A stretch of DNA of 64,000 nt from Spirosoma rhododendri (lineage in GTDB: Bacteria > Bacteroidota > Bacteroidia > Cytophagales > Spirosomataceae). Positions 16,299-25,133 of this stretch are shown piece after piece; within the stretch, counting starts at the first letter, position 1, and each line of letters starts with the position of its first letter. A program made the position numbers and the translations under genes. The stretch is from positions 4,541,001 to 4,605,000 of the forward strand of contig NZ_CP051677.1 in NCBI RefSeq assembly GCF_012849055.1, written 5' to 3'. The notes beneath the pieces are model-generated. The model searched no databases. It was not told where the DNA came from and saw only the letters and a program-made list of their open reading frames with translations.

Positions 16299-18518
16299 AT
16301 GGCAAAACGTACGACTAGCACTACTCAAAACTACGCGCAGCCCACGCCACCGGCCGACGCTATACAACCCGCTTCGTCGGGCGAAACCAAGCCGAAACCG
16401 GCCCGTAAACCCAAACCAAAAACCGGAGAAGCCGCCCCCATCGACCCAGCTACGGTGATGTCGCCGGGCCTCGACGCGCCCACGGCTCAACTGCCCGGCG
16501 TGGATTCGCCCAGCGTGGATTCGCCCGGCCAGCCTACCCCACCCCCACCGGCCGAAATGCCTGACCCAGTGCAGGAGCCAGTTCCGGCAACCGATTCGCC
16601 GGCACCAGCCCCTGAATCGGCCGGATCATATTCCCGCTTTACCGACTTCGACGTTCACCTGTTCCGGTCGGGTAAGCACCAGCGGCTGTACGAAAAATTT
16701 GGCTCGCACGTCGTTGAGCACAACGGTGTGACGGGTACGTACTTTGCCGTTTGGGCTCCTTCGGCCCGTTACGTAGCCGTCATTGGCGACTTCAATGGCT
16801 GGAACAAAGGCAGTCACTCGATGGCCGTACGGTGGGATTCGTCGGGCATCTGGGAGATTTTCATACCCAACGTCGGTCGGGGTACTGTCTATAAATACTT
16901 CATCGTCCACGAAGGTGGGCGCGAACTGGAAAAAGGCGATCCCTACGCTCACTCGTGGGAAGTTCCGCCCAAAACTGCGTCGGTAGTCACAGACACCTAC
17001 TACGAGTGGAACGATCAGGACTGGATGGCAAACCGGGGTGCCAAGAACTCGCTGAACGCCCCGATTTCGGTGTACGAAATGCACTTGGCATCCTGGCGTC
17101 GTGATCCGGGCAACCCTGAGCGCGAGCTGAGCTATGGCGAAATCGCGGATGCGCTGGTGCCTTACATACAGGATATGGGCTTTACGCACGTCGAGTTCAT
17201 GCCCGTCATGCAGTATCCCTACGCACCGTCGTGGGGCTATCAGATCACGGGTTACTTTGCACCCAGCAGCCGATTCGGCACGCCCCAGGAGTTTATGCAC
17301 CTGGTTGAGCGCCTGCACCAGGCGGGTATCGGCGTGTTGCTCGACTGGGTACCAAGTCACTTCCCCGGCGATGCCCACGGCCTGTACGAGTTCGACGGCT
17401 CGCACCTCTACGAACACCCCGACCCGCGCAAAGGCTACCACCCCGACTGGAAGAGTTATATCTTCAACTACGGTCGGCCGGAGGTGCGTTCGTTCCTACT
17501 GTCGAACGCCCTGTTCTGGCTCGACCGCTGCCACGCTGACGGACTACGGGTCGATGCTGTTGCGTCGATGCTCTACCTCGACTATTCGCGCAATGCCGGT
17601 GAGTGGGAACCGAATATGTTCGGTGGCCGCGAAAACCTGGACGCGATTTCGCTGTTCAAGGAAATCAACGAAGCCGTTTACGCAGCTTTCCCCGACACAC
17701 AGACCATCGCCGAAGAATCGACTTCGTTCCCGGGCGTATCGCGGCCCCTGTACACGGGCGGTCTTGGCTTCGGCATGAAATGGATGATGGGCTGGATGAA
17801 CGACACGCTTCGCTACTTCGAGCGCGACCCGGCCTTCCGCAAATTTCACCAGAACGAACTGACGTTCAGTACGATATACGCGTTCACGGAGAACTTCATG
17901 CTGCCTCTATCACACGATGAGGTGGTGTACGGCAAGCATTCGCTGGTCGGCAAAATGCCGGGCGACGAATGGCAGCGGTTTGCTAACCTGCGGCTGTTGT
18001 TTTCGTACATGTTTACCCACTCAGGCACCAAACTGCTGTTTATGGGTGGTGAATTTGGTCAGACGGAAGAGTGGAAATACGACTCGAGTCTCGACTGGCA
18101 CCTGCTGCAATACGCGCCCCACAGCGGTATGGCGGCCTGCGTTAAGGCACTGAATCAGCTTTACCGCAACGAGCCGGGACTGTATGACCGCAACTTCACG
18201 GCCAACGGCTTCGAGTGGATTGATACGTCGGACCAGGAAAACAGTGTGATTACGTATGCCCGGAACGGCAACCGCCCGGAAGATACGTTGCTGATTGTGT
18301 TGAACATGACGCCCGTTCCGCGTCATGGCTACCGCATTGGCGTACCGACGGGTGGCACGTACCACGAGATTTTCAACAGCGATGCTACTGAGTTTTACGG
18401 CAGCGGTGTTACCAACCCCAACGCAATAAACTCGGACGAGCAAGGCTGGCAGGGCCGGATGCAGTCGCTTCAGCTAAACATTCCCCCGCTGGGAGCCGTC
18501 GTGCTGAAAATGAAGTAA
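16299..18518 (+). CDS. glgB: 1,4-alpha-glucan branching enzyme
   Basis: GlgB makes alpha-1,6 branches in glycogen-like glucan. After a Pro/Ala/Thr-rich, probably disordered N-terminal extension (about residues 1-107), a CBM48 domain (VAVIGDFNGWN) leads into a GH13 barrel. Catalytic residues fit the family spacing: nucleophile Asp419 (LRVDAVASM), acid/base Glu472 (IAEEST) and Asp540 (LSHDEVVYGK). At 739 residues it is longer than usual because of the extension. With the upstream maltokinase it suggests a maltose-1-phosphate route to branched glucan. It ends at a strong terminator. Confidence 0.96.
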   Translation: MAKRTTSTTQNYAQPTPPADAIQPASSGETKPKPARKPKPKTGEAAPIDPATVMSPGLDAPTAQLPGVDSPSVDSPGQPTPPPPAEMPDPVQEPVPATDSPAPAPESAGSYSRFTDFDVHLFRSGKHQRLYEKFGSHVVEHNGVTGTYFAVWAPSARYVAVIGDFNGWNKGSHSMAVRWDSSGIWEIFIPNVGRGTVYKYFIVHEGGRELEKGDPYAHSWEVPPKTASVVTDTYYEWNDQDWMANRGAKNSLNAPISVYEMHLASWRRDPGNPERELSYGEIADALVPYIQDMGFTHVEFMPVMQYPYAPSWGYQITGYFAPSSRFGTPQEFMHLVERLHQAGIGVLLDWVPSHFPGDAHGLYEFDGSHLYEHPDPRKGYHPDWKSYIFNYGRPEVRSFLLSNALFWLDRCHADGLRVDAVASMLYLDYSRNAGEWEPNMFGGRENLDAISLFKEINEAVYAAFPDTQTIAEESTSFPGVSRPLYTGGLGFGMKWMMGWMNDTLRYFERDPAFRKFHQNELTFSTIYAFTENFMLPLSHDEVVYGKHSLVGKMPGDEWQRFANLRLLFSYMFTHSGTKLLFMGGEFGQTEEWKYDSSLDWHLLQYAPHSGMAACVKALNQLYRNEPGLYDRNFTANGFEWIDTSDQENSVITYARNGNRPEDTLLIVLNMTPVPRHGYRIGVPTGGTYHEIFNSDATEFYGSGVTNPNAINSDEQGWQGRMQSLQLNIPPLGAVVLKMK

Positions 18519-18522
18519 TCTT

Positions 18523-18636
18523 TTGGACAGGATTACAGGAATAATAAGCTTGAAATTTAAGCGCACCGATTCGCTTGCTGGCGGATCGGTGCGCTTTTTA
18601 CTAGAAAAATCCTGCGAATCCTGTAATCCTGTCCAA
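18523..18636. repeat. Outer inverted repeat around the glgB terminator
   Basis: TTGGACAGGATTACAGGA at 18523-18540 pairs perfectly with 18619-18636. The glgB terminator hairpin lies inside. Similar GGATTACAGGA-type words seem familiar to me from other Bacteroidota genomes; that is memory, not a search. Confidence 0.75.
18559..18600 (+). terminator. Rho-independent terminator of glgB
   Basis: AAGCGCACCGAT, a 14-nt loop, ATCGGTGCGCTTTTTA. Strong stem and T tract. Confidence 0.88.
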
Positions 18637-18641
18637 TACCC

Positions 18642-18649
18642 TATCTTTG
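18642..18649 (+). promoter_or_regulatory. -7 box (TATCTTTG) of the outer-membrane-like protein gene
   Basis: Perfect TAnnTTTG match directly after the repeat arm and 27 nt before ATG 18677; a clear -33 TTG is not seen. Confidence 0.6.
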
Positions 18650-18676
18650 CCCCCTCAATCATCTCATTACGCCTGA

Positions 18677-19435
18677 ATGAAGAAATTTTTGCTGGCCGTC
18701 TGCCTGCTCGGCACGGTCACTTCCTTTGCCCAGTCGCCCGTATCAGCGCGGCTGAGCAGCGGTTATGACCTCGGCATGGGTTACTCGACCAACCGCTACA
18801 ATCCGTCGATTCAGTACTATCAGTTGCTTAATATCGGCGAACGCAAGCTTGTCTCGCTGGGCTGGAACTTTCGGCTGGGCGCTTTCTACGGCGACAACAT
18901 CGACTGCTACACAGCCCCCGCCCGCCTGACGCGCGAAAAAACAGGTTTCAGCGCGCTGGGAGCCCCGCTCGTTCCGGCCAATATCGATACCCTCCGTTTC
19001 GATTTTGTGTCGATGACCTCGGCCAGCATCGGTGTTCGGGCACAGATTAATTTGGGGCGGGTCGAGCTAGGCGCAAGTGCCGATCTGGTGGGCCTGACGC
19101 TGGGCCGCACCCGCACCGGCCGTGTCACGTCGTCGACTGGTCGCTACCGGGTCGACTCAACGACAACCTCACCATTTACGGGTGCCAACGCCGATCAGTC
19201 GGCGCGGCCCTCGCGGCTCAACGCCCGACTGCTGGGCGACAATAACCTAGGCACCTTATCGACTGACGTGTATGCCCGCATCCGCGTCAGTCAGCGCGTT
19301 GGTATCAAGGTGGGCTACCAGTGGCTAACCTCTGAAGTACGGATGAGCAACCGGGACGTCATCGCCGACAACGACCGCTTCCGCAATCGCTCCGGCCTGG
19401 CCTATCTGGCCGTCACACTGCCGATATTTCAATGA
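18677..19435 (+). CDS. Secreted protein, probably outer-membrane beta-barrel
   Basis: The 252-residue product has a signal peptide (residues 1-18, cleavage after FAQ). The mature sequence alternates polar and hydrophobic residues in strands such as LVSLGWNFRLGAFYG, ASIGVRAQINLGRVELGASAD and VGIKVGYQWL, and ends in LAYLAVTLPIFQ. A C-terminal strand with a terminal aromatic or hydrophobic pattern is typical of outer-membrane barrels. No close functional family is recognised. The stop codon lies inside a long palindrome shared with the convergent gene. Confidence 0.72.
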   Translation: MKKFLLAVCLLGTVTSFAQSPVSARLSSGYDLGMGYSTNRYNPSIQYYQLLNIGERKLVSLGWNFRLGAFYGDNIDCYTAPARLTREKTGFSALGAPLVPANIDTLRFDFVSMTSASIGVRAQINLGRVELGASADLVGLTLGRTRTGRVTSSTGRYRVDSTTTSPFTGANADQSARPSRLNARLLGDNNLGTLSTDVYARIRVSQRVGIKVGYQWLTSEVRMSNRDVIADNDRFRNRSGLAYLAVTLPIFQ

Positions 19436-19521
19436 TTGAATGAGTGAGTGACGGAATGATTGAATAAAAGCAGGATGCGCCAGCCTATTCAATCATTCCG
19501 TCACTCACTCATTCAATCATT
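19431..19521. repeat. Perfect 36-bp inverted repeat spanning two convergent stop codons
   Basis: Arms 19431-19466 and 19486-19521 (starting AATGATTGAATGAGTGAGTG) are exact reverse complements. The left arm includes the TGA of the barrel-like protein, and the right arm reaches the stop of the alpha-E gene. The arms are made of short words (TGAATGAG, GAGTGAGTGA). Confidence 0.85.
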
Positions 19522-20482
19522 ATACCTCAACCGGCTTCAAATCGAAGTAAGTCTCGAAAATGGCGGCTCCGACTTCGTTGGTCTGGGTTTGGAAACTATC
19601 GAGGTACTGATGTAGCCCTTTCTTGAAGATGTCGGTGGTTTCGGTGAATTCGATCTCCGTACGCAGTTTACTCAGTCGGCGTTCGGCTGCGTTGCCGAAA
19701 CCGTTGGTGATGTTGTTGCCCGATATTTCGTAGAGCGACAATTCGGCCTGCCGGATGCAATGGGCCACCGACCGGGGGAATGCCTTGCTCAGAATCAGGA
19801 ATTCGACAATGCTGGTGGGCGTCAGTGCCCGGTACTGCTGCCGGTGCATGTTGTAGGCACTCACCGATTTCAACACGGCCGACCAAATCATCAAATCGAG
19901 CGTTGACCCAACGGCTTCCACCTGCGGCAGCAGCGTAAAATACTTCACATCCAGAAAGCGCGACGTTTTGTCGGCCCGCTCTAGGAAGCGCCCCAGCCGC
20001 CCGAAATGCCACGCATCGTTCCGCGTAATCGTCGCGTCGATAATGCCGTAAAACAGCTGAATGGCGTTTCTGATCTCGTTAAAATACGTCTGTGTCTGCG
20101 TTTGCTCCTGCTGCTGCCGGGGGTCGGTATCGCGCACCATCAGGTAAAACTGATTGAGGTGCTCCCACATCTCCTTGGAAATAACTTCCCGGATCGTCCG
20201 GGCGTTTTCGCGGGCGTTGCTCAGGCACGAAATAATCGAGTTGGGGTTGCGCTTCTCAAACGTCATAAACTGGATCACGTTCTCCCGCGTCGGGGCGTCG
20301 TAGTACTTGTCGAACAGGTGGTTATCCGCCGTTGCGATCAACAGTGGCTCCCATTGCTGGTTGACGGTCGGGGGCAGATCAAGCTCCAGATTGAAGTTGA
20401 CGCTCATAAAACGAGCATAATTTTCAGCCCGCTCAATATAGCGGTGCATCCAGTAAACAGAGTTGGCGACGCGGCTCAGCAT
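19520..20482 (-). CDS. Alpha-E domain protein
   Basis: The 320-residue all-helical protein starts MLSRVANSVYWMHRYIERAE, the hallmark of the alpha-E family, and continues with helices including RDNAWHFGRLGRFLERADKTSRFLD (the part LGRFLERADKTSR is well conserved). Alpha-E proteins usually sit beside circularly permuted ATP-grasp and transglutaminase-like genes in peptide-modification loci. Here it has no such neighbour in the window. It has its own promoter-like sequence at 20548-20519. Confidence 0.88.
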   Translation of the reverse strand: MLSRVANSVYWMHRYIERAENYARFMSVNFNLELDLPPTVNQQWEPLLIATADNHLFDKYYDAPTRENVIQFMTFEKRNPNSIISCLSNARENARTIREVISKEMWEHLNQFYLMVRDTDPRQQQEQTQTQTYFNEIRNAIQLFYGIIDATITRNDAWHFGRLGRFLERADKTSRFLDVKYFTLLPQVEAVGSTLDLMIWSAVLKSVSAYNMHRQQYRALTPTSIVEFLILSKAFPRSVAHCIRQAELSLYEISGNNITNGFGNAAERRLSKLRTEIEFTETTDIFKKGLHQYLDSFQTQTNEVGAAIFETYFDLKPVEV

Positions 20483-20518
20483 AGTGTCAGCTAGTTAGGG
20501 ATAACGGAGGGGTATCGA

Positions 20519-20548
20519 CAAAAATAGGCTCTGGCGGCTATTTTACAA
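20519..20548 (-). promoter_or_regulatory. Bacteroidota-type promoter of the alpha-E gene
   Basis: On the minus strand TTG (20548-20546), 19-nt spacer, TATTTTTG (20526-20519), 37 nt before the start codon. Confidence 0.62.
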
Positions 20549-20568
20549 GAGTAAAGGCGATATGCCCG

Positions 20569-20576
20569 TATCTTTA
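20569..20576 (+). promoter_or_regulatory. Possible -7 box (TATCTTTA) of the NIPSNAP gene
   Basis: Near match to TAnnTTTG. If it is used, the upstream in-frame ATG at 20562 would lie before the transcription start, which supports ATG 20631 as the true start. Confidence 0.45.
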
Positions 20577-20630
20577 TCTGGATTCACCCTGAATCGATTT
20601 ATTCGTTTCCTATTCCCAATCTGTTCCGTT

Positions 20631-21401
20631 ATGGTATCGTTTTACACGCTGCTGACGATGAGTCTGCTGGCCTTCTCAAGCCTCACGGCAGCACCTGCCC
20701 CTACCCCCGCCAAGCCTGGCACGAAGCTGTACGAAGTGCGTATTTACCACCCAACCCCCGGCAATTACGCCAACATTGTCGACCGGTTTCGACAGTATAC
20801 AACCAAGCTGTTTGAGAAACACGGCATGGAAAACATCGGCTACTGGACGCCCACCGACACCACCGACAAGCGGCTCATCTACATCCTGGCCTACCCCGAC
20901 CGGACCGCCCGCGACGCGTCGTGGAAAGCGTTTGGCAGCGACCCCGACTGGAAAGCGGTGGTCGCCAAGACAGAAGCTAACGGGAAGATCGTGGCTAAAG
21001 TCGACCAGATTTTCATGAGCGAAGCCGACATTTCGCCCGCCCTCAAGCTCAAAAAAGCGTCGCCCACCCGCGTGTTTGAGATGCGTACCTACTTCCCCGC
21101 TCCCGGCAAACTCGCCGACCTGCTGAGCCGCTTCCGCGACCATACCATCAAGCTGTTCAGCAAACACGGCATGACGAATGTCGCTTACTGGCTCACCGAG
21201 GACAAAGACGCTGACGGTCAGTCGAAGCTGGTGTATATTCTGGCGCACCCCAGCGAAGCGGAAGGCAAACAGCATTTCGACGAATTTCGTAAAGACTCAA
21301 AATGGGTGAAAGCCAAAGCCGACTCCGAAAAGAACGGCTCACTCACGACGAAAGTCGAATCGGTGTACATGGTCCCGACGGACTACTCGCCGATTCAGTA
21401 G
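20631..21401 (+). CDS. Secreted NIPSNAP-domain protein
   Basis: From ATG 20631 the product has a signal peptide (VSFYTLLTMSLLAFSSLTA) and two tandem NIPSNAP/dimeric alpha-beta barrel domains. Each starts with a YEVRIYHP or FEMRTYFP strand and contains a K-H-GM-N-YW motif (KHGMENIGYW, KHGMTNVAYW) and a YILA-P strand. The family is poorly characterised. Its exported form is common in Cytophagales. It lies upstream of an oxidoreductase but is separated from it by a large hairpin repeat, so co-transcription is uncertain. Confidence 0.85.
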   Translation: MVSFYTLLTMSLLAFSSLTAAPAPTPAKPGTKLYEVRIYHPTPGNYANIVDRFRQYTTKLFEKHGMENIGYWTPTDTTDKRLIYILAYPDRTARDASWKAFGSDPDWKAVVAKTEANGKIVAKVDQIFMSEADISPALKLKKASPTRVFEMRTYFPAPGKLADLLSRFRDHTIKLFSKHGMTNVAYWLTEDKDADGQSKLVYILAHPSEAEGKQHFDEFRKDSKWVKAKADSEKNGSLTTKVESVYMVPTDYSPIQ

Positions 21402-21411
21402 TTCTGACCTG

Positions 21412-21745
21412 TGATTGCCTGAACTGTGATTCCCGCTGATTGCACTGATGGACTGTGATTACTCCCTTTTTCTGAATCAGCGAAATCACATAATCAGCGG
21501 GAATCACAGTTCAAGACGTCTTGAACTGTGATTCCCGCTGATTGCACTGATGGACTATGATTACTTCTTTCTTTTAATCAGCGAAATCAAAGTAATCAGC
21601 GGCAATCACAGTTCAAGACATCCGAACTGTGATTCCCTTTTCTGAATCAGCGCAATCACGAAATCATATAATCAAGACAATCACAGTTCAAGACCGAAAC
21701 AATCATAGCCTATCTGTGTAATCATAAAAATCACAGTTCAAGACA
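21412..21745. repeat. Tandem array of hairpin units (GAACTGTGATTCCCGCTGATT type)
   Basis: Units near 21421-21516 and 21522-21617 are almost identical to each other; a shorter one lies at 21624-21693 and a partial at 21694-21743. Each unit starts with GAACTGTGATTCCC and ends with its complement (ATCACAGTTCAAGAC appears four times), so each can fold on itself and can also pair with the others. No gene is seen in this 349-nt spacer. Confidence 0.85.
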
Positions 21746-21750
21746 ACGCT

Positions 21751-23103
21751 ATGAAACAAATGGATCACCTGTCGCGCAGTCAGTTTTTGTCCGTTACGGG
21801 TCGGGGACTGGCCATCGGTGCCATGAGCAGTGCGCTGGCGTCGTGCGCCAAACAGGTCGCCCAGCCGGTTACGGCGCAGACCCAGCCGACACCCAGCGGT
21901 CCCGTTCCCAAACTTCCCCCGGTTTCTCCGCCAGCCACCGTCCCGTCGGATCCGGCAAGGCCGATCGTACTGGAACAGATCGAAGCGAAGACCGAACAGG
22001 AAAAACCGCCGACGCCAACGCCTTTGCCGCCCGATCAGCGCGTTGGTTTTGCCGTTGTTGGCCTGGGACACCTGACGCTGGATGAGATTCTGCCTGCGCT
22101 CAGTATGAGCAAGAAATCGAAGCTGGTGGCGCTGGTCAGTGGCAGCCCGGAGAAAATGAAAAAAGTGGCTGAGCAGTACGGTGTCAGGAAAGAATACTGC
22201 TACAGCTACGCCGATTACGACAAGCTCCGCGACAACAAAGACGTACAGGTTATTTACATCGTGCTGCCCAACGGCATGCACGCCGAATACACCATCCGGG
22301 GAGCGCAGGCGGGTAAGCACATCCTGTGTGAGAAGCCGATGGCGAATTCGTTAGCGGAGTGTCAGGCCATGATCGACGCGTGCAAACAGGCCAACGTCAA
22401 GCTCATGATTGCTTACCGGATTCAGTACGAACCGCACAACCGCAAGGTGCGCGAGATGGTACAGACGAATCAGTTTGGTAAGGTAAAATCGATCATTGCC
22501 AACAACGGGCAGAACTCCGACAACCCCAAGCACTGGCGGTTTAACAAGGCGCTGGCCGGGGGCGGTTCGTTGCCCGACGTGGGCCTTTACTGCCTTAATA
22601 CCATCCGCTTTGTGCTGGCCGAAGAACCCACCGAAGTATCGGCTTTCATTCACAGCACACCGGGCGATCCGCGCTTTACCGAAGTCGAAGAGCAGGTCAA
22701 CTGGCTGATGAAATTTCCGAGCGGGGTGCAGGCCAGTTGCGCGACCAGCTACGGGCACCACGACGACAAAAGTTACCGGGTGCTGGCCGACACAGGCTGG
22801 ATCAAAATGGACCCGGCCTTTCCGTATCAGGGCCTGAAACTGATGACCAGTCAGGCGCAGGGCAAACAAAACCTGATTACCGAGCACGACATGGGCCAGA
22901 AAAACCACTTCATGTCGGAAATGGACCATTTTTCTACCTGTGTGACAGGCAACAAAACGCCTTTCACGCCCGGCGAGGAGGGTCTACAGGATCAGCGGAT
23001 TATGGACGCTATTTACCAGTCGGCGCGGGAAGGCAAGCCTGTCAAGCTGGCAAAAATCGACAAAAAAGATGCCTTCCGGGGCACTCCACCCGCCGACGAA
23101 TAG
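21751..23103 (+). CDS. Exported Gfo/Idh/MocA-family oxidoreductase
   Basis: This NAD(P)-dependent sugar-type dehydrogenase family member has 450 residues. The N-terminus (SRSQFLSVTGRGLAIGAMSS then ALASCAK) looks like a Tat-like or lipoprotein signal with a lipobox Cys near residue 31, followed by a Pro/Gln-rich linker to about residue 95. The Rossmann part starts VGFAVVGLGHLTLDEILP, and the family motif CEKPMANSLAE follows. The C-terminal domain contains GGGSLPDVGLYCLN. Glucose-fructose oxidoreductase-like exported enzymes have this layout. Substrate unknown. Confidence 0.9.
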   Translation: MKQMDHLSRSQFLSVTGRGLAIGAMSSALASCAKQVAQPVTAQTQPTPSGPVPKLPPVSPPATVPSDPARPIVLEQIEAKTEQEKPPTPTPLPPDQRVGFAVVGLGHLTLDEILPALSMSKKSKLVALVSGSPEKMKKVAEQYGVRKEYCYSYADYDKLRDNKDVQVIYIVLPNGMHAEYTIRGAQAGKHILCEKPMANSLAECQAMIDACKQANVKLMIAYRIQYEPHNRKVREMVQTNQFGKVKSIIANNGQNSDNPKHWRFNKALAGGGSLPDVGLYCLNTIRFVLAEEPTEVSAFIHSTPGDPRFTEVEEQVNWLMKFPSGVQASCATSYGHHDDKSYRVLADTGWIKMDPAFPYQGLKLMTSQAQGKQNLITEHDMGQKNHFMSEMDHFSTCVTGNKTPFTPGEEGLQDQRIMDAIYQSAREGKPVKLAKIDKKDAFRGTPPADE

Positions 23104-23124
23104 GCTCTGGTTATAGCCCTGCAA

Positions 23125-23185
23125 GCACGCTGCCGACCCGGTTAGCCGTTCGTTTGAACCGGCAAAGCCGGGTCGGCAGCGCTGC
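23125..23185. terminator. Hairpin between the oxidoreductase gene and dnaX
   Basis: GCACGCTGCCGACCCGG at 23125-23141 pairs with CCGGGTCGGCAGCGCTGC at 23168-23185 (one bulge), followed by GTTTT. Likely terminator for the upstream gene. Confidence 0.65.
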
Positions 23186-23206
23186 GTTTTGACGGGTATC
23201 GCCGGT

Positions 23207-23236
23207 TTGAAGTCTGGCCGGGAACTGGTATCTTTG
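23207..23236 (+). promoter_or_regulatory. Bacteroidota-type promoter of dnaX
   Basis: TTG at 23207-23209, 19-nt spacer, TATCTTTG at 23229-23236. The dnaX start codon begins only 3 nt after the -7 box, implying a leaderless transcript. Confidence 0.75.
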
Positions 23237-23239
23237 AGT

Positions 23240-25132
23240 ATGGAAAATTTTGTGGTTTCGGCCCGTAAGTATCGCCCCGCTACGTTCGACACCGTTGTCG
23301 GGCAGGAGCATATTACGACCACACTGAAGAACGCGATCAGGACCAATCACTTAGCCTCCGCGTTTTTATTTTGCGGGCCCCGTGGCGTCGGCAAAACCAC
23401 CTGCGCCCGGATTCTGGCCAAGACCATCAACTGCCAGAACCTGACGGAAGACGGCGAAGCCTGCGATCAGTGCGACTCGTGCGTGAGCTTTAACCAGAGC
23501 GCGTCGTTCAACATTCACGAGCTTGACGCGGCCTCCAACAACTCGGTCGAAGATATTCGTAACCTGATCGATCAGGTACGCTATCCACCCCAGTCGGGCA
23601 AGTACAAGATTTACATTATTGACGAGGTGCACATGCTCTCGTCGGCGGCTTTCAACGCGTTTCTGAAGACGCTGGAAGAACCGCCCAGCTACGCCATTTT
23701 CATTCTGGCCACGACGGAGAAGCACAAGATTCTGCCCACGATTCTGTCGCGTTGCCAGATCTTCGACTTCAACCGGATTCAGCCGCAGCACATCGCGGGC
23801 CATCTGGCGAAGATCGCCGGAGCGGAAAACATCGAGGCCGAGCCCGAGGCACTGGCCCTGATTGCTCAGAAAGCCGACGGGGGTTTGCGCGATGCGCTGT
23901 CGATGTTCGACCTGAACGTGACCTTTGCCGCTGATCGGGTAATTCGGTACAAGGAAGTGCTGGACAACCTGCACATTCTGGACTACGACTATTACTTCAA
24001 ACTGACTGAACAGCTGCTGGCCGGCAACCTGGTACAGAGCCTGTTGACGACCGACGAGATTCTGCGTAAAGGCTTCGACGGGCACCAGTTTGTCGTGGGG
24101 CTATGTCGCCATTTTCGCGACCTGCTGGTAGCCAAAGATGCTGCAACGGTGCAGTTGCTGCAAGTGACGGAGAACGTCAGAAAGCAGTACCTTGAGCAGG
24201 CGATGCAGGCCCCCATGTCGTTTTTGCTGTCGGCGCTGAGTCTCGGCGGGCAGTGCGACATGAACTACAAGCAGGCCAAAGATCAGCGGCTGCACACGGA
24301 ACTGTGGCTGATGAAACTGGCGAACCTGCGCAACGTGCTCGACTGGGACGCCCTCCCCGCGCAGCCCGTCAGCGGTACCCGCAGCAATGCGCCTGCCGCC
24401 CCGGTCATCACGGAAGCCGCTGTACCCAACGGCGTACCGCTGCCGGACGGGGCTGAAAAAAAAAACGACAGTCCACAGCCATCGCCTGACCACGGCCTGA
24501 CGGCGCAGCACCCAATCACGAGTGAGCCGGTCAACGGCTATCAGTCCGCCCCGTCACCGGCTCCCCAGCCGGTTGCCAGCGCGTCGACGGTGGCACCGCC
24601 GGTTGCGCCAGCCCAGCAGCCTGCTACGGCTATGCGGCAGCCGATCGCCATGCCGGCCCGGCCAGCCAGCAGCCGACTCCGGTCGACGGTGTCGCTCAAC
24701 ACCAGCCCGGTGCAGGCAACCAGCGAACCAAGTGTCGTTGCGGTACTAGCCCCGGCCCGGCCCGACCGTCCGTTCGACTTCGACGACCTGCAAACCTGCT
24801 GGCGAACGTTTACCAAACTACGGCTCCAGCAAAACGACTCCGCCACCGAGCAGCTCGTGCTGAACCGGCAACTGGTCCTCGACGGCACGACGATCAGCCT
24901 GACGCTGGACAACACGCTTCAGGTTGGCTACCTGACCGATATCAAGCCGGAACTGATGATGTATCTGCGTGAGCAACTGCAAAACAGCCAGATTCAGCTG
25001 GAGCACACCGTGACGGTGCAGGAAACGAAGAAGATGATTTACAGCTCGCAGGACAAGTACAACTTCATGGCCAATAAAAACCCCGCCCTACATGAGCTCC
25101 GACAAGCCCTGAATCTGGAAGTTGATTATTAA
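23240..25132 (+). CDS. dnaX: DNA polymerase III subunits tau and gamma
   Basis: DnaX is the clamp-loader ATPase. From ATG 23240 it has 630 residues. The Walker A GPRGVGKTT is at residues 46-54, the zinc Cys at 65, 75, 78 and 81, Walker B IYIIDEVHML, the SRC motif ILSRCQIFDF, then the collar domain to about 370. The remainder is a Pro/Ala/Gln-rich linker and a C-terminal tau-like domain. A run of ten A residues at codons 406-409, just past the collar domain, would give a shortened gamma-like product by slippage. Its stop is 1 nt from the stop of the convergent DoxX-like gene. Confidence 0.96.
   Translation: MENFVVSARKYRPATFDTVVGQEHITTTLKNAIRTNHLASAFLFCGPRGVGKTTCARILAKTINCQNLTEDGEACDQCDSCVSFNQSASFNIHELDAASNNSVEDIRNLIDQVRYPPQSGKYKIYIIDEVHMLSSAAFNAFLKTLEEPPSYAIFILATTEKHKILPTILSRCQIFDFNRIQPQHIAGHLAKIAGAENIEAEPEALALIAQKADGGLRDALSMFDLNVTFAADRVIRYKEVLDNLHILDYDYYFKLTEQLLAGNLVQSLLTTDEILRKGFDGHQFVVGLCRHFRDLLVAKDAATVQLLQVTENVRKQYLEQAMQAPMSFLLSALSLGGQCDMNYKQAKDQRLHTELWLMKLANLRNVLDWDALPAQPVSGTRSNAPAAPVITEAAVPNGVPLPDGAEKKNDSPQPSPDHGLTAQHPITSEPVNGYQSAPSPAPQPVASASTVAPPVAPAQQPATAMRQPIAMPARPASSRLRSTVSLNTSPVQATSEPSVVAVLAPARPDRPFDFDDLQTCWRTFTKLRLQQNDSATEQLVLNRQLVLDGTTISLTLDNTLQVGYLTDIKPELMMYLREQLQNSQIQLEHTVTVQETKKMIYSSQDKYNFMANKNPALHELRQALNLEVDY
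24456..24465 (+). other. A10 slippage site inside dnaX (gamma/tau switch)
   Basis: Ten consecutive A residues in the frame GCT GAA AAA AAA AAC. Adding one A (or -1 shifting) gives a TGA at 24487-24489 and a 416-residue product; losing one A (+1) gives a TGA at 24498-24500. Both alternative frames therefore close within about 15 codons, as in known dnaX gamma-producing sites. Confidence 0.7.
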
Positions 25133-25133
25133 G

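Noticed and set aside
24456..24465. A10 run in dnaX as a sequencing error or frameshift mutation
   Set aside because: The frame is intact with ten A residues and continues into a normal tau-like C-terminus; the tract fits a functional slippage site better.
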